Source: an uncultured Lachnospiraceae bacterium (GTDB lineage Bacteria > Bacillota > Clostridia > Lachnospirales > Lachnospiraceae). From it: a stretch of 64,000 bases of DNA. Location of the stretch: assembly GCA_902781505.1 (NCBI GenBank), contig CACZJL010000010.1, positions 1-64,000 of the forward strand, given 5' to 3'. The notes under the pieces are model-generated. The model saw only the letters and a program-made list of their open reading frames with translations, ran no database searches and was not told where the DNA came from. Shown in pieces: positions 56,374 through 64,000 of the stretch (the first letter of the stretch is position 1; the number at the start of each line of letters is the position of its first letter). Both the position numbers and the translations under genes were made by a program.

Positions 56374-56570
56374 TTCTGAATTACACAAGCAGAAGGCTTT
56401 TATAAGCCAGTAACACAATAATTTCACAATATCTGATTTAAAATTTAAAAATTTTTGAGTGCCGGAATTAGATTTAATCCGATGGCTGCAGGTTTAAAAT
56501 ATTTTCGAGCACGCACACAGAGAATTTTGTGAGTACCTATGAATTAATGATTATTAAGGAGGGAAGACCC
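56374..56570 (+). other. AT-rich spacer between rpsL and rpsG
   Basis: No gene is supported. A weak imperfect hairpin (CGGAATTA...TTAATCCG, about 56464-56482) lies in the middle. An S7 binding site would be expected here by analogy with the E. coli str operon, but no conserved element is recognised. Confidence 0.3.
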
Positions 56571-57041
56571 GTGCCACGTAAAGGACATACTCAGAAAAGA
56601 GATGTATTACCAGATCCAATTTACAATAACAAGGTCGTTACCAAGCTTGTCAACAACATCATGTTAGACGGCAAGAAGGGCATTGCCCAGAAGATTGTAT
56701 ACGGAGCATTTGACAGAATTGCCGAGAAGTCTGGCAAGAATGCAATGGAAGTTTTTGAAGAAGCCATGAACAACATCATGCCTGTACTTGAAGTTAAGGC
56801 AAGACGTGTCGGCGGTGCTACATATCAGGTACCTATCGAGGTTAAGCCTGAGAGAAGACAGACACTTGCTTTAAGATGGCTTACAGCATATTCTCGTGTT
56901 AGAGGCGAGAAGACAATGGAAGAAAGACTCGCTAACGAGATCCTTGATGCTGCAAACAATACTGGCGCTTCAGTAAAGCGTAAGGAAGATATGCATAAGC
57001 AGGCTGATGCTAATAAGGCATTTGCTCATTACAGATTCTAA
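56571..57041 (+). CDS. rpsG: 30S ribosomal protein S7
   Basis: The start is GTG 56571 ([10 protein letters not shown]), 7 nt after AAGGAGGG, giving 156 residues, exactly the family norm. The earlier in-frame start at 56529 would run through the ribosome site. S7 organises the 3' domain of 16S r[16 protein letters not shown] and [11 protein letters not shown] are typical segments. Confidence 0.97.
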   Translation: MPRKGHTQKRDVLPDPIYNNKVVTKLVNNIMLDGKKGIAQKIVYGAFDRIAEKSGKNAMEVFEEAMNNIMPVLEVKARRVGGATYQVPIEVKPERRQTLALRWLTAYSRVRGEKTMEERLANEILDAANNTGASVKRKEDMHKQADANKAFAHYRF

Positions 57042-57075
57042 TAGTATTTGTTTCTCATATTAAGGAGGTTAACCG

Positions 57076-59193
57076 ATGGCAAAGAGAGAATATCCATTGG
57101 ACAGAACCAGAAATATCGGAATTATGGCTCATATCGATGCTGGTAAGACAACATTAACAGAGCGTATTCTGTACTATACTGGTGTAAAGTATAAGATCGG
57201 TGATACTCATGATGGTACTGCTACCATGGACTGGATGGAACAGGAGCAGGAAAGAGGTATCACAATCACATCCGCTGCAACAACATGCCACTGGACAAGG
57301 GAATTTGAAACAAAGCCAATGCCAGGTGCATTAGAGCATCGTATCAACATCATCGATACTCCAGGACACGTAGACTTTACTGTAGAAGTAGAGCGTTCAC
57401 TTCGTGTACTTGATGGAGCTGTCGGCGTATTTGATGCTCAGAACGGTGTTGAGCCACAGTCTGAAAACGTTTGGAGACAGGCTGATAAGTACAACGTTCC
57501 TCGTATCGCATTCATGAACAAGATGGATAAGATGGGCGCTGATTTCTTCGGTTCAACAAAGCAGCTTATTACAAAGCTTGGAAAGAATCCAGTTTGTGTT
57601 GAAATCCCTATCGGTAAGGAAGATTACTTCCAGGGTGTTGTAGACCTTTTCGAAATGAAGGCATACATCTACAACGATGAAAAGGGTGACAACATTTCTG
57701 TTGAAGACATCCCAGCTGATTTAGTTGATCAGGCTGAAGAATATCACACAAAGCTCGTTGAGCAGTGCTGTGATTTCGATGAAGATCTTATGATGCAGTA
57801 CCTTGAAGGTGAAGAACCATCAGCAGATGAAATGAAGAAGGCATTAAGAAAGGCTACTATTGCCGGCGATGCTATCCCAGTTTACTGCGGAACTGCTTAT
57901 AAGAACAAGGGTATCCAGAAGCTGTTAGATGGCATTATCGAGTTCATGCCAGCTCCAACAGATATCCCTGACTATAAAGCAACAGATATGGATGGAAATC
58001 CAGTAGATGTTGAAACAACTGATGATGCGCCATTCGCTGCTCTTGCATTCAAGATCATGACTGACCCATTCGTTGGTAAGCTCGCATTCTTCCGTGTTTA
58101 CTCCGGAACACTGCAGAGCGGTTCTTATGTTCTTAACTCAACAAAGAACAAGAAGGAACGTGTAGGACGTCTCCTTCAGATGCACGCTAATGAAAGAAAA
58201 GAAATCCCAGAAGTTTTCTCCGGTGATATCGCTGCTGCTGTAGGCCTTAAGGTTACAGGTACAGGTGATACAATCTGTGATGAAAAGCGTCCTGTAGTCC
58301 TTGAGTCAATGGAATTCCCTGAGCCAGTTATCGAACTTGCTATCGAGCCAAAGACAAAGAATGACCAGGGTAAGATGGGTGAAGCTCTTGCGAAGCTCGC
58401 AGAAGAAGATCCGACTTTCCGTGCACATACAGATACAGAAACAGGCCAAACAATCATTGCTGGTATGGGTGAGCTTCACCTTGAGATCATCGTTGACCGT
58501 CTTCAGAGAGAATTCCACGTTGACGCTAATATCGGTGCTCCTCAGGTAGCTTACAAGGAATGCTTCACTAAGGCTGTAGACGTTGACTCTAAGTACGCTA
58601 AGCAGTCTGGTGGTCGTGGTCAGTACGGTCATTGTAAGGTTCGTTTCGAACCTATGGATGCAAACGCTGAAGAATCATTCAAGTTCGAGTCTGAAGTCGT
58701 TGGTGGTTCTATTCCTAAGGAATACATCCCAGCTGTCGGCGAAGGTATCGAAGAGGCTTCTCAGGCTGGTATCCTTGCTGGATTCCCAGTACTTGGTCTC
58801 CGTGCAGTAGTTTACGACGGTTCCTACCATGAAGTCGATTCTTCCGAAATGGCATTCCACATCGCTGGCTCTATGGCATTTAAAGAAGCTATGGCTAAGG
58901 CAGAACCTGCTATCCTCGAGCCAATTATGAAGGTTGAAGTTACAATGCCTGAGGAATACCTCGGTGATGTAATTGGTGACCTTAACTCTCGTCGTGGACG
59001 TATCGAGAAGATGGAAGATATCGGCGGCGGTAAGATGGTAACAGCTTTCGTTCCACTTGCTGAAATGTTCGGTTATGCTACAGACCTTCGTTCTAAGACA
59101 CAGGGTCGTGGTAACTACTCCATGTTCTTCGATAAGTATGAGCAGGCTCCAAAGTCTGTTCAGGAGAAGGTTATTTCTGACAGAACTCACTAA
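57076..59193 (+). CDS. fusA: Translation elongation factor G
   Basis: EF-G, 705 residues, catalyses ribosomal translocation. GTPase motifs are AHIDAGKTT (G1), DTPGHVD (G3) and NKMDK (G4). Domain IV ends with [20 protein letters not shown] precedes the ATG. Confidence 0.99.
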   Translation: MAKREYPLDRTRNIGIMAHIDAGKTTLTERILYYTGVKYKIGDTHDGTATMDWMEQEQERGITITSAATTCHWTREFETKPMPGALEHRINIIDTPGHVDFTVEVERSLRVLDGAVGVFDAQNGVEPQSENVWRQADKYNVPRIAFMNKMDKMGADFFGSTKQLITKLGKNPVCVEIPIGKEDYFQGVVDLFEMKAYIYNDEKGDNISVEDIPADLVDQAEEYHTKLVEQCCDFDEDLMMQYLEGEEPSADEMKKALRKATIAGDAIPVYCGTAYKNKGIQKLLDGIIEFMPAPTDIPDYKATDMDGNPVDVETTDDAPFAALAFKIMTDPFVGKLAFFRVYSGTLQSGSYVLNSTKNKKERVGRLLQMHANERKEIPEVFSGDIAAAVGLKVTGTGDTICDEKRPVVLESMEFPEPVIELAIEPKTKNDQGKMGEALAKLAEEDPTFRAHTDTETGQTIIAGMGELHLEIIVDRLQREFHVDANIGAPQVAYKECFTKAVDVDSKYAKQSGGRGQYGHCKVRFEPMDANAEESFKFESEVVGGSIPKEYIPAVGEGIEEASQAGILAGFPVLGLRAVVYDGSYHEVDSSEMAFHIAGSMAFKEAMAKAEPAILEPIMKVEVTMPEEYLGDVIGDLNSRRGRIEKMEDIGGGKMVTAFVPLAEMFGYATDLRSKTQGRGNYSMFFDKYEQAPKSVQEKVISDRTH

Positions 59194-59208
59194 TTTAGTG
59201 AATTGTAG

Positions 59209-59237
59209 TTGAAATTACGTTCAAAATGAAATATAAT
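59209..59237 (+). promoter_or_regulatory. tuf promoter
   Basis: TTGAAA (59209-59214), 17 bp and a perfect TATAAT (59232-59237). It lets tuf be expressed apart from fusA. Confidence 0.85.
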
Positions 59238-59256
59238 TTATTTCAGCTATGAAAAG

Positions 59257-59313
59257 ATGCCCAAGATGGCGTCTATATGGCGCCGGTTGAGGGCTTTACC
59301 CGATATCGGGCAT
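59257..59313 (+). promoter_or_regulatory. Three-stem structured leader of tuf
   Basis: ATGCCC (59257-59262) pairs with GGGCAT (59308-59313), enclosing GGCG/CGCC (59268-59271, 59281-59284) and GGG/CCC (59291-59293, 59299-59301). This gives a three-way-junction-like fold 12-20 nt into the tuf transcript, before AAGGAGG. Confidence 0.6.
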
Positions 59314-59353
59314 ATGAATCAATTGTTTGTTTATACAAGGAGGATTTTAAACA

Positions 59354-60547
59354 ATGGCAAAGGCAAAATTCGAAAGATCAAAGCCACATGTTAACATCGG
59401 TACTATCGGTCACGTTGACCATGGTAAGACAACTCTTACAGCTGCTATCACTGCAGTTCTTGCTGACAGACTTGGCGCAGAACCAGCTGTACCTTTCGAT
59501 CAGATCGATAAGGCTCCAGAAGAGAGAGAAAGAGGTATCACAATCTCTACTGCTCACGTTGAGTACGAAACAGAGAAGAGACATTACGCACACGTTGACT
59601 GCCCAGGACATGCTGACTACGTTAAGAACATGATCACTGGTGCTGCTCAGATGGATGCTGGTATCCTCGTAGTAGCTGCTACTGATGGTGTTATGGCTCA
59701 GACAAGAGAGCACATCCTGCTCGCTCGTCAGGTAGGCGTTCCTTACATCGTAGTATTCCTTAACAAGTGCGATATGGTTGATGATGACGAACTTCTTGAC
59801 CTCGTAGAAATGGAAGTTAGAGAACTTCTTGACGAGTACGGATTCCCAGGCGATGATACACCAATCATTCGTGGTTCCGCTCTTAAGGCTCTTGAAGATC
59901 CAAAGGGCGAATGGGGTGACAAGGTTCTTGAGCTTATGCACACAATCGACGAGTACGTTCCAGATCCAGAAAGAGATACAGATAAGCCATTCCTTATGCC
60001 AGTAGAAGATGTATTCACAATCACAGGTCGTGGTACAGTAGCTACAGGTAGAGTTGAGCGTGGTGTTCTTCATCCAAACGATGAAGTCGAAATCGTTGGT
60101 ATCACAGAAGAAATCCGTAAGGTTGTCTGCACATCTATGGAAATGTTCCGTAAGGTTCTTGACGAGGCTATGCCTGGTGATAACGTTGGTGTTCTTCTCC
60201 GTGGCGTTCAGAGAGACGAAATCGAAAGAGGACAGGTTATCGCTGCTCCAGGTTCCGTTACACCTCACCACAAGTTCACAGCTCAGGTTTACGTATTAAC
60301 AAAGGACGAAGGTGGTCGTCATACTCCATTCTTCAACAACTACCGTCCTCAGTTCTACTTCAGAACAACAGATGTAACTGGTGTTATCAACCTTCCAGAA
60401 GGTACAGAAATGTGCATGCCTGGTGATAACGTAGAAATGACTATCGAACTTATCCATAAGGTTGCTATGGAGCAGGGTCTTCGTTTCGCTATCCGTGAGG
60501 GTGGTAGAACAGTTGGTTCTGGTGCCGTTGCAACAATCATCGAGTAA
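59354..60547 (+). CDS. tuf: Translation elongation factor Tu
   Basis: EF-Tu, 397 residues, delivers aminoacyl-tRNA. GTPase motifs [16 protein letters not shown] and NKCD are visible, as is the effector RGITIS. The codon use is strongly biased, as expected for a very highly expressed gene. AAGGAGG precedes the ATG. Confidence 0.99.
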   Translation: MAKAKFERSKPHVNIGTIGHVDHGKTTLTAAITAVLADRLGAEPAVPFDQIDKAPEERERGITISTAHVEYETEKRHYAHVDCPGHADYVKNMITGAAQMDAGILVVAATDGVMAQTREHILLARQVGVPYIVVFLNKCDMVDDDELLDLVEMEVRELLDEYGFPGDDTPIIRGSALKALEDPKGEWGDKVLELMHTIDEYVPDPERDTDKPFLMPVEDVFTITGRGTVATGRVERGVLHPNDEVEIVGITEEIRKVVCTSMEMFRKVLDEAMPGDNVGVLLRGVQRDEIERGQVIAAPGSVTPHHKFTAQVYVLTKDEGGRHTPFFNNYRPQFYFRTTDVTGVINLPEGTEMCMPGDNVEMTIELIHKVAMEQGLRFAIREGGRTVGSGAVATIIE

Positions 60548-60577
60548 TTCGATTATTAGTTTCAAACTAGCATATTT

Positions 60578-60612
60578 AAGGGTTTCGGGCTTCGGCCCGG
60601 GGCCCTTTTTGT
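60578..60612 (+). terminator. tuf terminator
   Basis: A 13-bp stem (60578-60590 with 60595-60607, three G-U pairs) around TTCG, followed by TTT. It closes the ribosomal supercluster. Confidence 0.93.
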
Positions 60613-60932
60613 ATTTAGGGAAAGAATGACATTTGCCGGGAAATAATTGGTTCAAGTGTGAAAAGCGTAAAAACATGACGAAAAATTGCACAATTCTTGA
60701 GTATTTGATTACAAGGAAGAATATTTTTAGACTATATTGCGAAATTGACCAGTCTGGTTGTTTATCAGTTGTGAAAATGTAACAAATCGCGTGAAAAACA
60801 GCGAATTGTAGCATTTTTTTGTATACTTTTCTGTGGTCATGTATTATTATAATATTGTATGCGTATAAAGATTTCTGTGCACAAAAGTATAAACTAATTA
60901 TAAAAAGTGTAAAAAAACACACAAGAAAATTA
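60613..60932. other. AT-rich spacer after tuf
   Basis: No gene is supported. The stretch holds small inverted repeats, AATTG-CA-CAATT near 60686 and ACCAG-T-CTGGT near 60751, and a TTGTATACTT near 60820 that resembles a GntR core. It separates the supercluster from the SPFH genes. Confidence 0.4.
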
Positions 60933-60960
60933 TTGTACCTTCGGTAAATTGTGCTATAAT
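60933..60960 (+). promoter_or_regulatory. Promoter of the zinc-ribbon/SPFH unit
   Basis: TTGTAC (60933-60938), 16 bp and extended TGCTATAAT with a perfect -10 (60955-60960). Confidence 0.78.
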
Positions 60961-61005
60961 TCTATTATACGAAACCCAAATTTGTGAAGTTAGAAGAGGA
61001 AAGCT

Positions 61006-61386
61006 ATGGCTAAGATTAATATGACATGCCCATCATGTACGGCAGAATTCGAAGCAGATAATACGAAAGCAGTACATGAATGCCCATATTGTGGAGCAAA
61101 ACTTGATATCACAAAGTATGGCAGCTACGATCAGCACAGCATTAATGAGTCTTTCATCAAGACAGGTAAGGCTGATGCTATGAAGAATGTGAACGTGGGC
61201 GGATCCGTTCAGGTTCATAAGGATAAGGGAAACACAAAGGCAGTTTTACTTACCACGATTGTTATTGCACTTATTGTCATTGTAGCAGGTGTATTTGTGG
61301 GATTTAAGATGGGCGGCGGAACAGCTCAGACAAACAATGATACTCATGCTGAGGCTGTATCCGGAGAGAATGAAATGGCTAAATAA
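61006..61386 (+). CDS. Zinc-ribbon single-pass membrane protein
   Basis: This 126-residue protein has an N-terminal zinc ribbon (Cys8, Cys11, Cys26, Cys29), a polar linker and one membrane helix (about 79-101) followed by a short acidic tail, probably outside. Such proteins are often partners of SPFH or other membrane-scaffold proteins. It is 63 nt upstream of the SPFH gene under the same promoter, so the two may act together. No enzymatic motif is seen. Confidence 0.8.
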   Translation: MAKINMTCPSCTAEFEADNTKAVHECPYCGAKLDITKYGSYDQHSINESFIKTGKADAMKNVNVGGSVQVHKDKGNTKAVLLTTIVIALIVIVAGVFVGFKMGGGTAQTNNDTHAEAVSGENEMAK

Positions 61387-61449
61387 TCTGTTTGTTTTGT
61401 TAGAGGCCAGACAGATAGATTTAAAAAAATAAGAAGAGGGTAAGAGCGT

Positions 61450-63525
61450 ATGGGAGACATTCTTGCAATTTCGGATTCAACAGATTTCCTTGAAGGTGCT
61501 TATATGCCATCTCCTTTTAAGGAGTTCGCGGCAGTAACACCAGGCGTAATCGCTGATATGTTCGGCGATCCAACACCGGGTTCTAATGATAAGATTACTA
61601 CCGGTCAGAAGTTCGTTGTACCGAAAAACAGAGCAGTTTTTATTTACAATAAAGCTGAATTTGAAAATCTTATTACAGATCCAGGTACATATGAATACAG
61701 AAAATCCGATAATGGCATGAAGAATATCAGCGGAGCCAGTGTATCTCATATTGCATATATCACATTAAGTGAGATTCGCGACCTGAAGTACGGAACTGAG
61801 GGACTCGCTGAATATCCTGATATGTACTATGGATTAAATCTTGAGATTCGTTCCTTTGGTACGTATTCTATTCAGATTACCAATCCGGAAACATTTATCG
61901 TAAATTTCCTGCCATATAAGACAAGTAATTATTCTCTTGATGAGGATAGTGCACAGGAAATCATCAAGCCAGGATTCTTAACATCATTCCTGAATGCATG
62001 TACGGCTATGTCCGGACAGTATCGAATTGATGATTTTACTTATCATATGGATCTGATGCAGCAGACTGTTGCTGCTGATCCGGAAGCTGTTGCACAGTGG
62101 CCGGAAAGATACGGATTTACTGTAGCCCGTGTATTAGTAAAAAATATTAAATATTCATCTAATTCTATTGAACTGATTAAAGCAGCTGTAAGAAGAGGTA
62201 TGATTCCAGGAGAAAGCAATCCTGATATCAACAGAATCGGACAGAATGTATTCGGTGGACCATCAGTTCCTCCGGTACCAGCTTCACATCCTGTAAAGAG
62301 ACAGCCGGCACCGGCTCCTCAGCATACAGCACCACAGGCAGCTCCGGCACCCGCACCACAGGTAGCACCTGCTCATCAGGCAACTCCTGCATCTAAGGTC
62401 GCTCCACAGCCTGTTACAAATGAATCAGTACCTGTTGCGCCAGTTGTACAGGTTGCACCAGCTCCTAAGAAGCCGGCACCAGTACCTCAGGCAGCACCAG
62501 CACCAGCTCCAAAGGCTGAGAAAGCACAGACAAAGATGCCAGATGAATCATTAGCAGAGCTGCAGAGACAGCTTGCAGAACTTGAAGCAAAGTTATCCTC
62601 ACTTGAAAGTATAGAACCGGTAGCTCCGGTAGTTTCAGCCACAGCAGAGGCTGTTACGGCTCCTGTTGAAGAAACAGTTGCCCAGGCTGAGGTTGTTACA
62701 GAAGAGCCTGTTGCTGATTCTCAGGTAGAGGAGATTGTTCCTGAACCTGTTGAAGAAATCAATGTGGAAGAAGTTGCAGTTGAACCTGTAGAAGAAGAGG
62801 CAGCTGAGGAAGTAGCTGTTGAAGCAATAGAAGAGGCACCTGTAGAAGAGGCTGCAGAACCAGTTGAAGAAGTAGCTGAAGCAGTGGAAGAAGCACCTGT
62901 AGAAGAGGCTGCAGAACCGGTTGAAGAAGTAGCTGAAGCAGTGGAAGAAGCACCTGTAGAAGAGACTGCAGAACCGGTTGAAGAAGTAGCCGAAGCAGTG
63001 GAAGAAGCACCTGTAGAAGAGACTGCAGAACCGGTTGAAGAAGTAGCTGAAGCAGTGGAAGAGGCACCTGTAGAAGAGGCTGCAGAACCGGTTGAAGAAG
63101 TAGCTGAAGCAGTGGAAGAAGCACCTGTAGAAGAAGTTGCAGAGCCAGTTGCTCCGGCTGTTGAAGAAGTTACTGATGCCGTAGAAGAGCAGGTTGCTGA
63201 AGAAGAAGTGGAAGATTCCGTAGAAGAAGTTGTTCTTGAGGAAGCTCCTGTTGTTGATGAAGCAATTGCAGCTGCAGAGGCAGTAGAAGAAGTAGCAGAA
63301 CCTGTTGAAGAGGCAGTAGAAGAAGCAGCAGAACCTGTTGAAGAAGCAGTAGAAGAAGTGGCTGAAGAAGCGCCTGTAGAAGAGGTTGCTGAGGAAGCAT
63401 CAGCTGTTGATTCTAAGCTTAATATGCAGCTTGAGTTTGTTCAGAAGCTGAATGAGTTATATCAGGCAGGCGTTCTGACTAAGGAAGAGTTTGATGCAAA
63501 GAAGAAGGAAGTCCTTGGCCTTTAA
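61450..63525 (+). CDS. SPFH-domain protein with acidic repeats and SHOCT tail
   Basis: This 691-residue protein has an N-terminal SPFH/YdjI-type domain (about 1-265; FVVPKNRAVFIYNKAEFE and a late VKNIKYSSNSIELIKAAVRRG helix), a Pro/Ala/Gln-rich linker (275-365), a short coiled coil near 368-386, and a long Glu/Val/Ala/Pro low-complexity region containing five perfect-length 19-residue repeats (461-555). The end is a SHOCT domain (about 657-691, NELYQAGVLTKEEFDAKKKE). SPFH proteins form membrane-associated rings or scaffolds. YdjI-like members resemble virion-core proteins. The upstream zinc-ribbon protein is a likely partner. Confidence 0.88.
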   Translation: MGDILAISDSTDFLEGAYMPSPFKEFAAVTPGVIADMFGDPTPGSNDKITTGQKFVVPKNRAVFIYNKAEFENLITDPGTYEYRKSDNGMKNISGASVSHIAYITLSEIRDLKYGTEGLAEYPDMYYGLNLEIRSFGTYSIQITNPETFIVNFLPYKTSNYSLDEDSAQEIIKPGFLTSFLNACTAMSGQYRIDDFTYHMDLMQQTVAADPEAVAQWPERYGFTVARVLVKNIKYSSNSIELIKAAVRRGMIPGESNPDINRIGQNVFGGPSVPPVPASHPVKRQPAPAPQHTAPQAAPAPAPQVAPAHQATPASKVAPQPVTNESVPVAPVVQVAPAPKKPAPVPQAAPAPAPKAEKAQTKMPDESLAELQRQLAELEAKLSSLESIEPVAPVVSATAEAVTAPVEETVAQAEVVTEEPVADSQVEEIVPEPVEEINVEEVAVEPVEEEAAEEVAVEAIEEAPVEEAAEPVEEVAEAVEEAPVEEAAEPVEEVAEAVEEAPVEETAEPVEEVAEAVEEAPVEETAEPVEEVAEAVEEAPVEEAAEPVEEVAEAVEEAPVEEVAEPVAPAVEEVTDAVEEQVAEEEVEDSVEEVVLEEAPVVDEAIAAAEAVEEVAEPVEEAVEEAAEPVEEAVEEVAEEAPVEEVAEEASAVDSKLNMQLEFVQKLNELYQAGVLTKEEFDAKKKEVLGL
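62830..63114 (+). repeat. Five 57-bp tandem repeats in the SPFH gene
   Basis: Five in-frame 57-nt units encode EEAPVEE[A/T]AEPVEEVAEAV, and a sixth partial unit starts at 63115. They differ by a few third-base changes and by GCT/ACT. A recombination-prone coding repeat, not a CRISPR array. Confidence 0.95.
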
Positions 63526-63550
63526 TCAGACTAAATAAAAGGAATTTGAG

Positions 63551-63580
63551 AAGGAGATCGCGAAGGCGGTCTCCTTTTTT
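63551..63580 (+). terminator. Terminator of the SPFH unit
   Basis: AAGGAGATCGC (63551-63561) pairs with GCGGTCTCCTT (63566-63576, one G-U) around GAAG, followed by TTTT. Confidence 0.92.
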
Positions 63581-63603
63581 GGCGCAGAGGCGGCGGAATT
63601 TGC

Positions 63604-63632
63604 TTGTCTGTTACACGATTTAGGCATATAAT
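63604..63632 (+). promoter_or_regulatory. Promoter of the last gene
   Basis: TTGTCT (63604-63609), 17 bp and a perfect TATAAT (63627-63632). Confidence 0.78.
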
Positions 63633-63662
63633 GAGTTCAATACATTTGAAACGGAGTTATAT

Positions 63663-64000
63663 ATGCAATTTGCAACAGTTTATGTTGAGATTAACATTTT
63701 TTGCATTATCATAATATGGATTATTACAGGGTTCTTCAGAAGATCAGTACAGAAGGTCTCAATAAGCTTCTTTATTCAGCTGGCAGTGGCAATGATTGTA
63801 TTTATTGCTTCAGATTGTCTGTGGTACCTATGTGATCAGGATGTGATTGCGAAGAACAGAATTGTCAGCTATATATTGAAATCACTGTATTTCTTAGGGT
63901 GCACATACGTCTGCTACTTTGCCTTTGAATACTTTGAGACGGACCGTGAGTCAATGCTGGCAGATACCATTGGGAAGAGATTGGCATTTGCCGTGCCAAC
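63663..64000 (+). CDS. Polytopic membrane protein, N-terminal part (cut by window end)
   Basis: ATG 63663 begins a frame open to the window end (112 codons). Three hydrophobic helices are visible at about 7-25, 34-55 and 70-92, with a charged FFRRSVQKVS turn. Sensor N-termini of signalling proteins, such as GGDEF or histidine kinase proteins, look like this, but the domain that would prove it lies outside the window. The ribosome site (CGGAG) is about 6 nt upstream. Confidence 0.7.
   Translation, partial: MQFATVYVEINIFCIIIIWIITGFFRRSVQKVSISFFIQLAVAMIVFIASDCLWYLCDQDVIAKNRIVSYILKSLYFLGCTYVCYFAFEYFETDRESMLADTIGKRLAFAVP

Noticed and set aside
59378..60271. Long (297-codon) open frame on the minus strand
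   Set aside because: It lies fully inside tuf. Strong codon bias of tuf removes stop codons on the other strand; no ribosome site or family likeness.
62830..63114. Possible CRISPR-like array
   Set aside because: Units are directly adjacent, in frame and without variable spacers; they are protein-coding repeats.
62759..63124. Leucine-rich open frame on the minus strand
   Set aside because: It is the antisense of the acidic 57-bp repeats; the low complexity and lack of a ribosome site mark it as a shadow.

Overview
The window looks like a chromosomal segment from a low-to-mid GC Firmicute, most likely class Clostridia, family Lachnospiraceae. The evidence is the gene order rpmG-secE-nusG-rplK-rplA-rplJ-rplL-rpoB-rpoC-rpsL-rpsG-fusA-tuf, strong AGGAGG-type ribosome binding sites, vegetative promoters of the TTGACA/TATAAT type with 16-18 bp spacers, a SAM-I riboswitch before metK, and protein types common in that family (trigger-factor-like lipoprotein, SPFH/SHOCT protein, DUF1934 protein). 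The genus cannot be fixed from sequence alone. Gene starts were chosen from ribosome binding sites read directly in the sequence.

Region 1 (about 0.9-25.3 kb) is a large cell-surface glycan locus on the + strand. The first unit holds UDP-galactopyranose mutase (glf), a phosphofructokinase of the PPi type, a small coiled-coil protein, three GT4 glycosyltransferases and a GT-C-like membrane protein. A second unit from its own promoter at 8980 holds a CDP-3,6-dideoxyhexose pathway (rfbF, rfbG, rfbH and an NAD-dependent reductase), a GT2 polyprenyl-phosphate glycosyltransferase, a flippase, a YfhO-type protein, a PIG-V-like GT-C protein and a membrane-anchored SGNH hydrolase. Then follow a second polyprenyl-phosphate-sugar synthase, and an MBOAT acyltransferase with its SGNH partner. 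Together they suggest a surface polymer containing galactofuranose and a 3,6-dideoxyhexose. It would be built by cytoplasmic GT4 enzymes, decorated outside by lipid-linked monosaccharide (GT2 / flippase / GT-C) systems, and O-acylated.

Region 2 (25.3-28.9 kb) continues with galE, glmM, a four-helix membrane protein and a flavodoxin-like oxidoreductase, ending at a bidirectional terminator. Region 3 (29.0-33.5 kb) has a MATE exporter divergent from an AraC-type regulator, then ispE, a GntR/FCD regulator and a DUF1934 protein. A 26-bp palindrome with the FadR-type GntR consensus lies just downstream of the ispE promoter. Region 4 (33.6-37.3 kb) is a minus-strand block (membrane-anchored unknown, plsC, apbE) divergent from an extracytoplasmic FKBP/trigger-factor-like lipoprotein.

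Region 5 (37.3-44.3 kb) holds a GC-rich unexplained segment, the SAM-I riboswitch with metK, mreB, recD2, comF and a short degenerate adenylate-forming-enzyme homologue. Region 6 (44.3-60.6 kb) is the ribosomal protein/RNA polymerase/elongation factor supercluster with many structured leaders: the L10 leader, hairpins before rplK and rplA, a read-through hairpin that contains the rpoB promoter, a 5' hairpin at the rpsL promoter, and a three-stem leader before tuf. Region 7 (60.6-64 kb) has an AT-rich promoter region, a zinc-ribbon membrane protein, an SPFH protein with 57-nt tandem repeats and a SHOCT tail, and the start of a membrane protein cut by the window end.
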